The notes under the pieces were generated by a model. That model was not told the origin of the DNA and searched no databases. It worked only from the letters and a program-made list of their open reading frames with translations. A DNA stretch of 7,817 bases, taken from positions 1-7,817 of the forward strand of contig CAMFPZ010000035.1 in the NCBI GenBank assembly GCA_945979635.1, written 5' to 3'. Position 1 is the first letter of the stretch. Each line of letters begins with the position of its first letter. The stretch comes from an uncultured Eubacterium sp. (GTDB taxonomy: Bacteria > Bacillota > Clostridia > Oscillospirales > Acutalibacteraceae). Position numbers and translations under genes: made by a program. Positions 1 through 6,988 of this stretch are shown here, one piece after another.

Positions 1-90
1 CTTGTAGTAAAGATGAATTTTGGACTTTGAGACGGAAGCCCTACTCGCGTAAGGCAACGGCGAAAAGTTCAAAAGTCGCTTTAATACAAG
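1..90 (-). other. Nested inverted-repeat element, probable structured RNA or dispersed repeat
   Basis: The outer arms 1-12 (CTTGTAGTAAAG) and 79-90 (CTTTAATACAAG) are complementary at 11 of 12 positions. Inside them, 23-30 (GACTTTGA) pairs with 69-77 (TCAAAAGTC) with one bulged base. At the centre, 38-44 pairs with 49-55 around a four-base loop. Read on the minus strand the central hairpin is GCCTTAC-GCGA-GTAGGGC: seven pairs including one G·U, closed by a GNRA-type loop. On the plus strand the same position is a C·A mismatch and the loop is UCGC, so the minus strand is the better RNA. The element begins 27 bases after the noc stop codon. It lacks the GC-rich stem plus U-run of an intrinsic terminator, although the sequence beyond its distal arm is outside the window. 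It could be a leader of the next gene, a 3'-UTR structure, or a MITE/REP-like repeat. I do not recognise the family. Confidence 0.45.
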
Positions 91-116
91 TATTTTCGGC
101 AGGTTCGGATTGCTCT

Positions 117-911
117 TTATTGCCTAGGCTCTTGCCGGACGATTTTCGGGATTTTCACCCTGAATTCGATATATTCGTCTGTTTCTGTTTTGTCGGATAC
201 AGCGCCGATACCGGAGTCCTGCATTGTTTTTATAGCACGATTTACCGTATTGACAAATATCCTGAAATCCTTATATACAGCCTTACTTTCGCGTTTCTGT
301 CGCTTCGGCTTCGCGTAAAGTGTAGCTATGTAGCTTTCCGTTTGGCTGACATTCAGGCCTCGTTCCTTTATAGTGTTCAAAACCTTCCAAATATCTTTCT
401 CGTTCTCGATTTGGAGTAGGGCTCGTGCGTGTCTCTCGGTTAATCCTTCTTTTTCGATGTAATATCTGACATCAACCGGCAATTTCAATAATCGAAGCTT
501 GTTCGACAATGCAGATTGGCTTTTGCCCAAAAATTTAGCAACCTCTTGCTGACTCATCGAAAAAACAGTAATAAGCTGACCGATTGCGGAAGCTTCCTCA
601 AAGAACGACAAGTCCTCTCGCTGGACATTCTCAAGAATTGAGATTACAGCACTCCTTTCGCTGTCGCAATCAACCTCAATGCAAGGCACCTTTTCTATTC
701 CGGCGAGAATTGCACCACGCAATCTTCGTTCTCCTGCAATTATTTCGCAATAATCCGAATTGTTCATCCTGCGAATTAACAGGGGCTGAAGAATTCCGTT
801 CTCCTTAATGGAGTTGGCAAGCGAAAGCATCTCCTCGCTCTTGAATTGATGGCGGGGTTGATGTGGGTTGGGGAGTAGCTTTTCAGTTGGAACAAATGTT
901 ATATTATTCAT
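117..911 (-). CDS. noc: Nucleoid occlusion protein Noc (ParB-family CTP-dependent DNA clamp)
   Basis: This 264-residue ParB-family protein has the N-terminal CTP-binding domain: NPHQPR at 15-20, GERR at 60-63 and ENVQRE at 94-99. A central helix-turn-helix DNA-binding domain follows at about 118-165, and a C-terminal dimerisation domain ends in a DEYIEFRVKIPK segment like that of Bacillus Noc. The residues reported to switch specificity between ParB (parS sites) and Noc (NBS sites) read Q132, K138, K143 and R160, the Noc set. By family knowledge, Noc spreads from NBS sites and blocks cell division over the chromosome. Unlike Bacillus Noc, no amphipathic membrane-targeting helix precedes the ParB domain. 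The ATG at 911 is the only reasonable start: AAAGGAG lies at 922-928 and an in-frame TAG at 936-938. The gene is separated from rsmG by a terminator. A ParB/Spo0J-type role is the alternative, but the specificity residues argue against it. Confidence 0.9.
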   Translation of the reverse strand: MNNITFVPTEKLLPNPHQPRHQFKSEEMLSLANSIKENGILQPLLIRRMNNSDYCEIIAGERRLRGAILAGIEKVPCIEVDCDSERSAVISILENVQREDLSFFEEASAIGQLITVFSMSQQEVAKFLGKSQSALSNKLRLLKLPVDVRYYIEKEGLTERHARALLQIENEKDIWKVLNTIKERGLNVSQTESYIATLYAKPKRQKRESKAVYKDFRIFVNTVNRAIKTMQDSGIGAVSDKTETDEYIEFRVKIPKIVRQEPRQ

Positions 912-939
912 AGCCTGTCCTCTCCTTTGGACTGACTAT

Positions 940-948
940 ATATTATCA
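940..948 (-). promoter_or_regulatory. Candidate noc promoter, extended -10
   Basis: Between the rsmG terminator and noc, the minus strand reads TG at 947-948, one base, then TAATAT at 940-945. This resembles an extended -10 element about 28 bases before the noc start codon. The upstream region is a T-run with no good -35 hexamer. TATAGT at 935-940 is a closer match to TATAAT, but would start transcription almost on the ribosome binding site. The case rests on noc needing its own promoter after a terminator. Confidence 0.35.
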
Positions 949-957
949 TAAACATAC

Positions 958-999
958 AAAAAAATAAAGGCTTTTTCATCGTGGAAAAGCCTTTTATTT
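958..999 (-). terminator. Intrinsic terminator after rsmG
   Basis: GGCTTTT at 969-975 is the exact complement of AAAAGCC at 985-991. The stem extends outward through AAATAAA at 962-968 and TTTTATTT at 992-999, with one bulge. On the minus strand the hairpin runs straight into a run of seven T at 958-964. It begins 18 bases after the rsmG stop codon and ends the mnmE-mnmG-rsmG transcript. The A/T-rich flanks may let it work weakly in the other direction, but no gene faces it from that side. Confidence 0.88.
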
Positions 1000-1016
1000 C
1001 GTCAAAAATCCTTTAT

Positions 1017-1721
1017 TTATAAGGGTTTTGTTGATATTTTCTTTGATTTTCTAGGATATTGTGTCGGAGTCTGCGAAATCTTTTTTACTACCGCTATGCT
1101 ACGCAAATCGCCTCCGTTTAGTTCATATGAAACATTACTTATCAATTCACCGCCAAGCGTTTCAATAGCTTTTTGAGCCGGAGAAACATCATCATTCGAG
1201 CCCTTGAGAGCAACAAAATGACCGCCAAGCTTAACAAATGGCAAGCAATATTCTGCAAGAACATTCATTGAGGCAACCGCTCTCGCGGTAGCCATATCAT
1301 ATTTTTCGCGATATTCGCCGTTTTGCCCCAGGTCTTCGGCTCTGGAATGTACAAGCTCCGACTCTAATCCAAGCTCCGAACAAACTACCGATAGAAAATC
1401 AAGTCGTTTGTTTAAGCTATCTACCAATGTAAACTCAATTTCCGGCTTCAAAATCATAAGCGGTACGGACGGAAAGCCTGCTCCTGCACCAACATCAACT
1501 GCCGTTTTAACATTCTCCAAATCAAAATGATTCGATAGCAAAATACAATCCAAAAAGTGCTTAATTTCAATCTCCCCGGGCTCGGTAATCGCCGTGAGAT
1601 TCATCTTTTTATTCCATTCAACAAGAAGGGAAGCATACAAATCGAATCTGTCAACCGCTATTTCGTCCAGAGCAATTCCGTTTTTCTCACAAAGTGCTTT
1701 GAATCTAATTTTATCTATCAT
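1017..1721 (-). CDS. rsmG: 16S rRNA (guanine-527-N7)-methyltransferase RsmG
   Basis: RsmG (GidB) uses S-adenosylmethionine to methylate N7 of G527 in the 530 loop of 16S rRNA. Loss of this activity is known to give low-level streptomycin resistance. The 234-residue protein is of normal family length. It shows NLTAI at 41-45, KHFLD at 54-58, the SAM-binding loop DVGAGAGFPSVPL at 76-88, VDS at 100-102 after the second strand, ARAVA at 146-150, and the closing TPTQYPR at 218-224. The ATG at 1721 lies inside the end of mnmG, overlapping it by 11 bases. GGAGAG at 1730-1735 serves as ribosome binding site eight bases upstream, so translation is probably coupled to mnmG. It is the last gene before the terminator at 958-999. 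Confidence 0.97.
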   Translation of the reverse strand: MIDKIRFKALCEKNGIALDEIAVDRFDLYASLLVEWNKKMNLTAITEPGEIEIKHFLDCILLSNHFDLENVKTAVDVGAGAGFPSVPLMILKPEIEFTLVDSLNKRLDFLSVVCSELGLESELVHSRAEDLGQNGEYREKYDMATARAVASMNVLAEYCLPFVKLGGHFVALKGSNDDVSPAQKAIETLGGELISNVSYELNGGDLRSIAVVKKISQTPTQYPRKSKKISTKPL

Positions 1722-3585
1722 CGTCCATACTCTCCAAAATGATATTAAGTGCCGTAATATCGGCAGGATTAACTCCGCTGATTCTGCCCGCCTGACCTAA
1801 ATTCTGCGGACGAATTTTGCTCAATTTTTCAACCGCCTCGAGCCTTAATCCCTTTAGTGCGAAATAATCAATATTCTCAGGTATCTTCTTTGCCTCAAGA
1901 CGACGCATTTCCTTTATTTGGGCCTCTTGCTTCTTGATATATCCCTCGTACTTTATGCTAATCTCAACCTGTTCGAAAATTTCGTATGGTAAATCGGGTC
2001 TGTTAGTGTCAAACGGTTCAAGGTCTTCATAGGTTATCTGCGGTCTGCGAAGAATCTCAATCATCTTGCATCCCGTTTTCAGCCTTGAGGTTCCCTTGCT
2101 CTCCAGCATTTTCTGCAAATCCTCCGAAGGTGCAACAGAAAGAGAGGTGACTCTCTGCATTTCATTTTCTATCAACTCGGTCTTCTCTTTGAATTTAGCA
2201 TATCTGTCTTCGCTTATTAAACCAATCTCATATCCCAAAGGAGTTAATCTCAAATCCGCATTATCCTGTCGAAGCACAAGACGATATTCGCTTCTGCTCG
2301 TCATCATACGATACGGGTCGGTGCAGCCCTTTGTAACTAAATCATCTATGAGCGTTCCAATATACGAACCGCCGCGGTCAAGTATTACAGGCTCCTTGCC
2401 CTGTACTCTGCGAGCAGCATTTATTCCGGCAATAAGCCCCTGTGCCGCAGCCTCCTCGTATCCGCTTGAGCCATTGAACTGTCCCGCTCCGAACAATCCG
2501 TCCATATCGTTAAACTCAAGACTTGCCTTCAAGGCTGTCGGGTCAACACAATCATATTCAATAGCATAAGCCGGCCTCATAACCATAGCATTTTCAAGGC
2601 CCTTAATAGTGTGGATAAAATCGAGCTGAACATCCTCGGGCAGGGAGGAGCTTAAGCCCTGAAGATACATTTCCTCCGTGTTCTCGCCGCAAGGCTCTAT
2701 GAAAAGCTGATGCCTCTGCTTGTCGGCGAAGCGTACAATCTTATCCTCAAAGCTTGGACAATATCTGGGTCCCTTGCCCTCAATTCTTCCGCTGTACATG
2801 GGCGAGCGGTGAAGATTTTTAAGTATGATATTTTTTGTGTTTTCGTTGGTATATGTTATATGACAAACAACCTTGTTTTCGGGTGCACTGTCCGTTTCAA
2901 AGGAAAAGGGGACAGTACGCTCGTCGCCGTTTTGAACCTCAAGCTCGGAAAAATCAATGCTTCTTCTGTTGACTCTGCTCGGTGTACCGGTTTTGAATCT
3001 TCGAAGAGGAATGTTTAGCCTATACAAAGCCTTACTCAATTCGTTTGCAGGAAACATTCCGTCCGGACCGCTTTCGTATGAAACATCCCCGATGTAAACT
3101 CTACCGCCGAGAAATGTTCCTGTTGCAAGAACAACGCTTTTCGCCCTGAACACAGCCTCAAGCTTTGTCACTACGCACCAATCATCGCCGTCTTTGTATA
3201 AATCGACAATCTCGCCCTGACGAATATCAAGGTTTTCAGTCGTCTCCATAGTATGCTTCATACCTGCCGAATACTCACGCCTGTCTATCTGGGCACGAAG
3301 TGAATGAACCGCCGGACCCTTTCCGAGGTTGAGCATCCTGCTTTGCAGGCAATATTTATCAGCCGTCTTACCCATCTCGCCTCCGAGTGCGTCGATTTCT
3401 CGAACAAGATGTCCCTTACTCGTTCCGCCGATGGACGGGTTGCAGGGCATATTTCCAACCCAATCAAGATTTATGGTGAAAACAGCAGTGCTTGCTCCGA
3501 GTCTTGCCGAAGCTAAACCGGCCTCAATTCCCGCGTGTCCTGCACCTATTACGATTACATCATATTTTCCGCCAAAATATTCCAT
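1711..3585 (-). CDS. mnmG: tRNA uridine-5-carboxymethylaminomethyl modification enzyme, FAD subunit MnmG
   Basis: MnmG (GidA) is the FAD- and NADH-dependent partner of MnmE. The complex installs a (carboxymethyl)aminomethyl group on C5 of the wobble uridine of certain tRNAs, using methylene-tetrahydrofolate. The 624-residue protein is full length. The Rossmann FAD loop GAGHAGIEA is at 14-22, PCNPSIGG with the conserved Cys48 at 47-54, GTFLGG at 156-161, KTGTPSRV at 198-205, GPRYCPS with the second conserved Cys276 at 272-278, and AGQFNGSSGYEEAAAQG at 367-383. The C-terminal helical domain that contacts MnmE and tRNA is complete. The ATG at 3585 follows a GGTGAG ribosome binding site and lies 13 bases after the mnmE stop, so the two partners are co-translated. 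One perfect DnaA-box nonamer lies in the coding sequence at 2610-2618. Confidence 0.98.
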   Translation of the reverse strand: MEYFGGKYDVIVIGAGHAGIEAGLASARLGASTAVFTINLDWVGNMPCNPSIGGTSKGHLVREIDALGGEMGKTADKYCLQSRMLNLGKGPAVHSLRAQIDRREYSAGMKHTMETTENLDIRQGEIVDLYKDGDDWCVVTKLEAVFRAKSVVLATGTFLGGRVYIGDVSYESGPDGMFPANELSKALYRLNIPLRRFKTGTPSRVNRRSIDFSELEVQNGDERTVPFSFETDSAPENKVVCHITYTNENTKNIILKNLHRSPMYSGRIEGKGPRYCPSFEDKIVRFADKQRHQLFIEPCGENTEEMYLQGLSSSLPEDVQLDFIHTIKGLENAMVMRPAYAIEYDCVDPTALKASLEFNDMDGLFGAGQFNGSSGYEEAAAQGLIAGINAARRVQGKEPVILDRGGSYIGTLIDDLVTKGCTDPYRMMTSRSEYRLVLRQDNADLRLTPLGYEIGLISEDRYAKFKEKTELIENEMQRVTSLSVAPSEDLQKMLESKGTSRLKTGCKMIEILRRPQITYEDLEPFDTNRPDLPYEIFEQVEISIKYEGYIKKQEAQIKEMRRLEAKKIPENIDYFALKGLRLEAVEKLSKIRPQNLGQAGRISGVNPADITALNIILESMDDDR

Positions 3586-3598
3586 AATTTCTCACCCA

Positions 3599-4960
3599 TT
3601 ATTTTCCGACACAGAATTTTGAAAAGATATTATTCACTACCTCGGTCGTTGCCTTTCTGCCTGTCAGCGACAAAAGCTCATCCGCCGCACCGTCTATCAT
3701 AACATTCAATGCGTCGTATGTAACGCCCAGTGAAAGTCCGTCAATTGCCTGTCTTATACATTCGAGTGCGTTTTGACAATTGAGTCGCTGTCTCGAATTA
3801 GCAAGCATAGGAGCGTTCGAATCAAAATCGCTTATTCCGAGAGTTTGCTCAACCGCCTCGGCTAATTCTCTCATACCCTCGCTGTTTTCTGCCGAAGCAA
3901 AAACAACTCGTTCGAACGAGCTCTTTATATATTCAACATCCAGCCTCTGCTCAAGGTCAACCTTATTGACCACAGCAACAGCCGTTCTGCCCTTGCATCT
4001 TTCTATAAGGTCGAAATCCCTATCACATAGCTCGCGGTTATTGTCGAAAACCGCAAGAACAAGCTGTGCATCGTCCAGTGCCTTATACGCCTTGTCGATT
4101 CCGATGCTTTCGACAACATCCTCGCTCTGTCGAAGCCCTGCCGTATCTCGCAGACGAAGAACAATGCTTCCGAGCCTCACACTTTCCTCAACAATATCAC
4201 GCGTTGTACCGGCGATATGAGTAACAATGCTCTTATCCCTGCCGACGAGCATATTCATAAGACTGCTCTTTCCGACATTCGGCATGCCTGCAATAACAGT
4301 TTCCACTCCGTCGATGATAGTTTGTCCGTTGTCATAATTATCCAGCAGCTCGGTTAGCTGAAGCTCGCAATCCTTCAGGCTTGCCATAAGCTCATCTTCC
4401 TCTAGCTCCTCAATTTCCTCGTCAGGATAATCAACCCACGCCGCCATAACAGCAGAGGTATCGAGCAAAACATCGAGAATTCCGTTAATTTTCCTACTCA
4501 AGCTGCCCTGCATTGCATTAAACGAAGCCTTCATCGCAGCTTCACCTTGTGCAGAAATAAGCTGAGCAACACTCTCGGCTTGAGCTAAATCAAGCTTTCC
4601 GTTTAGAAATGCTCGCTTCGTAAATTCGCCTGCCTCGGCAGGAACGGCCCCTGCTTCAAGCACAGCCTGCAAGGCTTTTTGAACTGTCAAAAGTCCACCG
4701 TGAACGCTGAGCTCAACAACATTTTCGCCCGTATAAGACTTGGGTGCTCTGAAAACAAGAGCAACTCCGTTGTCGCTCGGTGCACCGTTAATTATGATAT
4801 TACCGAACTTTGCTCTGTATCCCTTTAGCTCGCAAAGATTGCTTGCGTCCATAGGCTCAAAAACCTTGGATGCTATTTCTATTGCCTGCTCTCCGCTTAT
4901 TCTGATTACGCCTATTCCGCCCACCGAATTTCCGGTTGCAATAGCAGCTATCGTAGACAT
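3599..4960 (-). CDS. mnmE: tRNA modification GTPase MnmE
   Basis: MnmE (TrmE/ThdF) is the GTPase half of the MnmE-MnmG tRNA wobble-uridine modification complex; it binds the folate one-carbon donor. The 453-residue product has the N-terminal folate-binding domain (about 1-118), a helical domain, and an inserted G domain. Its GTPase motifs are GMPNVGKS at 225-232, AGTTRD at 250-255, DTAG at 272-275 and NKVD at 332-335. It ends in CVGK, carrying the catalytic C-terminal cysteine (Cys450). I chose the ATG at 4960 because AAGGAAGG lies six bases upstream and the protein then begins STIAAIATG, as in the family. The open frame continues to an ATG at 5047, but those 29 codons run through a terminator hairpin and are not protein-like. 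mnmG follows after 13 bases. Confidence 0.97.
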   Translation of the reverse strand: MSTIAAIATGNSVGGIGVIRISGEQAIEIASKVFEPMDASNLCELKGYRAKFGNIIINGAPSDNGVALVFRAPKSYTGENVVELSVHGGLLTVQKALQAVLEAGAVPAEAGEFTKRAFLNGKLDLAQAESVAQLISAQGEAAMKASFNAMQGSLSRKINGILDVLLDTSAVMAAWVDYPDEEIEELEEDELMASLKDCELQLTELLDNYDNGQTIIDGVETVIAGMPNVGKSSLMNMLVGRDKSIVTHIAGTTRDIVEESVRLGSIVLRLRDTAGLRQSEDVVESIGIDKAYKALDDAQLVLAVFDNNRELCDRDFDLIERCKGRTAVAVVNKVDLEQRLDVEYIKSSFERVVFASAENSEGMRELAEAVEQTLGISDFDSNAPMLANSRQRLNCQNALECIRQAIDGLSLGVTYDALNVMIDGAADELLSLTGRKATTEVVNNIFSKFCVGK

Positions 4961-4998
4961 ATGCGTCCTTCCTTTCCTGTGCTTTTGTTTATGTGAAT

Positions 4999-5051
4999 AA
5001 AAAAAGATGCAACAACCCGGAATGTTTCCATTCTTCGTTTCTTGCATCTTT
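4999..5051 (-). terminator. Intrinsic terminator between jag and mnmE
   Basis: AAAGATGCAA at 5003-5012 and TTGCATCTTT at 5042-5051 form a perfect 10-bp stem. Within the loop a second hairpin (5020-5024 with 5029-5033) is capped, on the minus strand, by a GAAA tetraloop. A run of seven T follows on the minus strand at 4999-5005. It begins 17 bases after the jag stop and ends the rpmH-to-jag transcript. Its T-run ends only 38 bases before the mnmE start codon, so it could instead act as a leaky terminator or attenuator for mnmE. Confidence 0.85.
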
Positions 5052-5068
5052 CACCTGCCGGTATTTAA

Positions 5069-5983
5069 TTATTTGTTGACCTCAATCTTACCGAATTTCG
5101 GCAAGTCTGCACGGTCTGCCTTTGGTGCACGATTCTCCGGTGCCTTTGTAGTTGCCTGAGACTTTGAGCCTCTGCGATTTCCACCGTTGCCTCTCTTAAC
5201 ACCGCCGGTCGGCTCGAGTACAACCTTTCTGTCCTGATTGTAGCCGATTGAACGAGACTCAACGCCCTCGATTTCCTGAATCGCTGTATGAATGATTCTT
5301 CTCTCATAAGGATTCATTGGCTCAAAGGTATGTCTTCTGCCTGTGCGAAGAACATAATCAGCGTTCTTCCTTGCAAGGTTGCGAAGAGTTTCCTGTCTCT
5401 TTTCTCTGTAATTGCCTACATTAATTACAACTCTAACATATTCAAGGGTGCTCTTCTTAATTACGAGAGAGAGAAGATACTGAATACTGTCGAGAGTTTC
5501 GCCTCTGTGACCTATGACAATACCGTAATCCTCACAGTCGAGGTCCATAGTCACTACACCCTCGGCATAGCTTGCTTCAACCTTTGCGTTTTCAATCTTT
5601 AAGCCCTTTAAAATTTCGAGCAAATAGCTCTTTGCATATTCCAAATCGACCGATTTAGGATATTCTTTCTTTTGCTCCTTTTTTTCTTCCTGCTTTGGCT
5701 GTGCATCCTTCTTTGGAGCGGCTTCCTTTTTAGGTGATGTCTCCTTTTTCGGAGCAGCTTTCTTTTGGGCTTGCTTCTTTGCCGGCTTTTTCTCGACTCT
5801 GCCGTCGTCGTACGACGCCTTAACCTTGAAGTCCTTTGCACCGAAGATACCCAAAAAGCCCTTTGAGCCTGTTTCTACAACCTCGGTTTTTACATCCTTG
5901 TCAGCAGGAGCGTTAAGCAAGGTCTTTGCCGCTGCAATAGCCGCCTCAAGAGTCTTGCCTGTACCGATTTTTTCTATAATCAT
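5069..5983 (-). CDS. jag: RNA-binding protein Jag/KhpB (Jag_N, KH and R3H domains)
   Basis: This 304-residue protein has the three-part Jag layout. A Jag_N domain spans about 2-55, with KGFLGIFG at 41-48. A Lys/Ala/Pro/Glu-rich low-complexity linker spans about 62-110. A type II KH domain carries the GHRG loop at 158-161. An R3H domain spans about 195-258, with R228 and H232 in the ERRIIHTAI segment. A basic, Gly/Arg/Lys-rich tail of about 45 residues follows. By family knowledge, KhpB partners the small KH protein KhpA, binds many RNAs, and influences cell elongation and, in clostridia, toxin mRNA levels; the Bacillus homologue sits beside spoIIIJ/yidC. The ATG at 5983 follows a CGGAG ribosome binding site and starts 18 bases after yidC. 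It is the last gene before the terminator at 4999-5051. The linker is long and repetitive (AAPKK-type units), and the tail may add non-specific RNA binding. Confidence 0.95.
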   Translation of the reverse strand: MIIEKIGTGKTLEAAIAAAKTLLNAPADKDVKTEVVETGSKGFLGIFGAKDFKVKASYDDGRVEKKPAKKQAQKKAAPKKETSPKKEAAPKKDAQPKQEEKKEQKKEYPKSVDLEYAKSYLLEILKGLKIENAKVEASYAEGVVTMDLDCEDYGIVIGHRGETLDSIQYLLSLVIKKSTLEYVRVVINVGNYREKRQETLRNLARKNADYVLRTGRRHTFEPMNPYERRIIHTAIQEIEGVESRSIGYNQDRKVVLEPTGGVKRGNGGNRRGSKSQATTKAPENRAPKADRADLPKFGKIEVNK

Positions 5984-6001
5984 ATTATATAAATCTCCGA
6001 T

Positions 6002-6988
6002 TTACTTTGTGTTTTTTAAGCTGTTTTCTCTCGAACGACGCTCGATAGTCGATTCAATCATAGCACGGGCGATATTTCTCTTCGGTGGGAAAAACGCTGC
6101 CATAACGAGCTGTTGAACGAGTGCAACAAGGTTCGAAATAATCCAATAAAAGCCTACTGCGGCAGAAACCTTGAATGAGATATAGAAGGAGAAAAACGGC
6201 ATCATAAGCATCATAAGCATCATTTGGTTGCCCTGGGCAGCCATAGCCGGATTTTGCTTCTTCTGGATAAGGGTCGACAATACTGACGAACCCATAGAAG
6301 TAATCAAACAGAAAATCGGAATACAAATAACAGGGTCGCTCCAATCCTTTATGCTCGGAATCTTTGTCATATCAACATTTCCGAGGAACATATGTGAGCG
6401 ATATTCCGCGATTGCATCAAGCTTTTCGGGAGTGAACAATTCGCCGAACTGATTTGCAAGCACATCACGAAATTCATCAAAATGCTGAAGAAGCTCAATT
6501 TGGAAGTAGGTTCCCTTAAGCTGGAGTGCTTCGGCAATTTCGTTTGCCTGAGATGAAATATCAATTCCGATAATGTACTGAATAGGATAGTAGATAATTC
6601 CGATAATACCCATAAGGAAAACCATCTGGAAAAGCATAGGTCCGCATCCCATATTCATAGGATTATGGCCCTCTCTTTCATAAAGAGCCTGAATTTCCTC
6701 TTGTTGACGCTGTCTGTCCTTCGGGTCGGTCATATTTGCGTACTTCTTTTGGATTTTTTGAATTTTAGGCTGCAAGCGAGCTGTTTTCGCTGTAGTCTTT
6801 TGCTGTCTGAGGGTGAGCGGGAACAGAATTAAACGGGTAAGCACCGTAAATACGATAAGCGAAAGGAAATATTTGTCGTTGAACAAAAACAAAAGTCCTT
6901 CCATACACTTACCGAAAAGTGCATACAGCGGCTTAAGAAAAGCCATTCCGTTGTTTACTGCGGCCGCCATAGTAATAGATGTTATCAC
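6002..6988 (-). CDS. yidC: Membrane protein insertase YidC/Oxa1 (SpoIIIJ family)
   Basis: YidC inserts and folds membrane proteins, alone or with SecYEG. The 328-residue product has hydrophobic segments at about 40-60, 117-142, 218-240, 256-274 and 276-298. R52 in the first (TVLTRLILFPL) corresponds to the conserved groove arginine. A basic cytoplasmic hairpin rich in Lys/Gln follows at 61-110, and the tail is basic. No lipobox or cleavable signal peptide is evident, unlike Bacillus SpoIIIJ. The outside loop at about 143-217 is long for a Gram-positive YidC. I took the GTG at 6988 as start because it overlaps the yidD stop in a GTGA and has AGAGG about 12 bases upstream. An ATG at 6970, six codons later, is possible but has no ribosome binding site. 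Confidence 0.95.
   Translation of the reverse strand: MITSITMAAAVNNGMAFLKPLYALFGKCMEGLLFLFNDKYFLSLIVFTVLTRLILFPLTLRQQKTTAKTARLQPKIQKIQKKYANMTDPKDRQRQQEEIQALYEREGHNPMNMGCGPMLFQMVFLMGIIGIIYYPIQYIIGIDISSQANEIAEALQLKGTYFQIELLQHFDEFRDVLANQFGELFTPEKLDAIAEYRSHMFLGNVDMTKIPSIKDWSDPVICIPIFCLITSMGSSVLSTLIQKKQNPAMAAQGNQMMLMMLMMPFFSFYISFKVSAAVGFYWIISNLVALVQQLVMAAFFPPKRNIARAMIESTIERRSRENSLKNTK

Noticed and set aside
27..419. Plus-strand open frame of 130 codons overlapping the 3' part of noc
   Set aside because: It is antisense to the noc C-terminal domain, has no ribosome binding site before its TTG start, and begins inside the inverted-repeat element. Its translation resembles no domain I know.
1574..1589. 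CCCGGG in rsmG as a possible Noc-binding site
   Set aside because: Only the central six bases fit the ATTTCCCGGGAAAT consensus; the flanks match at about one of eight positions. No parS-like site (TGTTTCACGTGAAACA) was seen either.
2066..2569. Long plus-strand open frame opposite mnmG, and similar ones opposite mnmE and jag
   Set aside because: They mirror the codon structure of the conserved minus-strand genes, lack ribosome binding sites and show no recognisable motifs.
4961..5047. N-terminal extension of MnmE from an upstream in-frame ATG at 5047
   Set aside because: The 29 extra codons run through the terminator stem, loop and T-run. A strong ribosome binding site precedes the ATG at 4960, and family MnmE proteins start at the equivalent of that ATG.
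5806..5817. 12-bp palindrome CGTCGTACGACG in jag
   Set aside because: Six-base arms with no spacer are expected about twice by chance in a window of this length, and the site is within coding sequence.
5984..5989. TATAAT just upstream of jag as an internal promoter
   Set aside because: It directly abuts the jag ATG, so transcription would begin inside the gene, and there is no fitting -35 hexamer.
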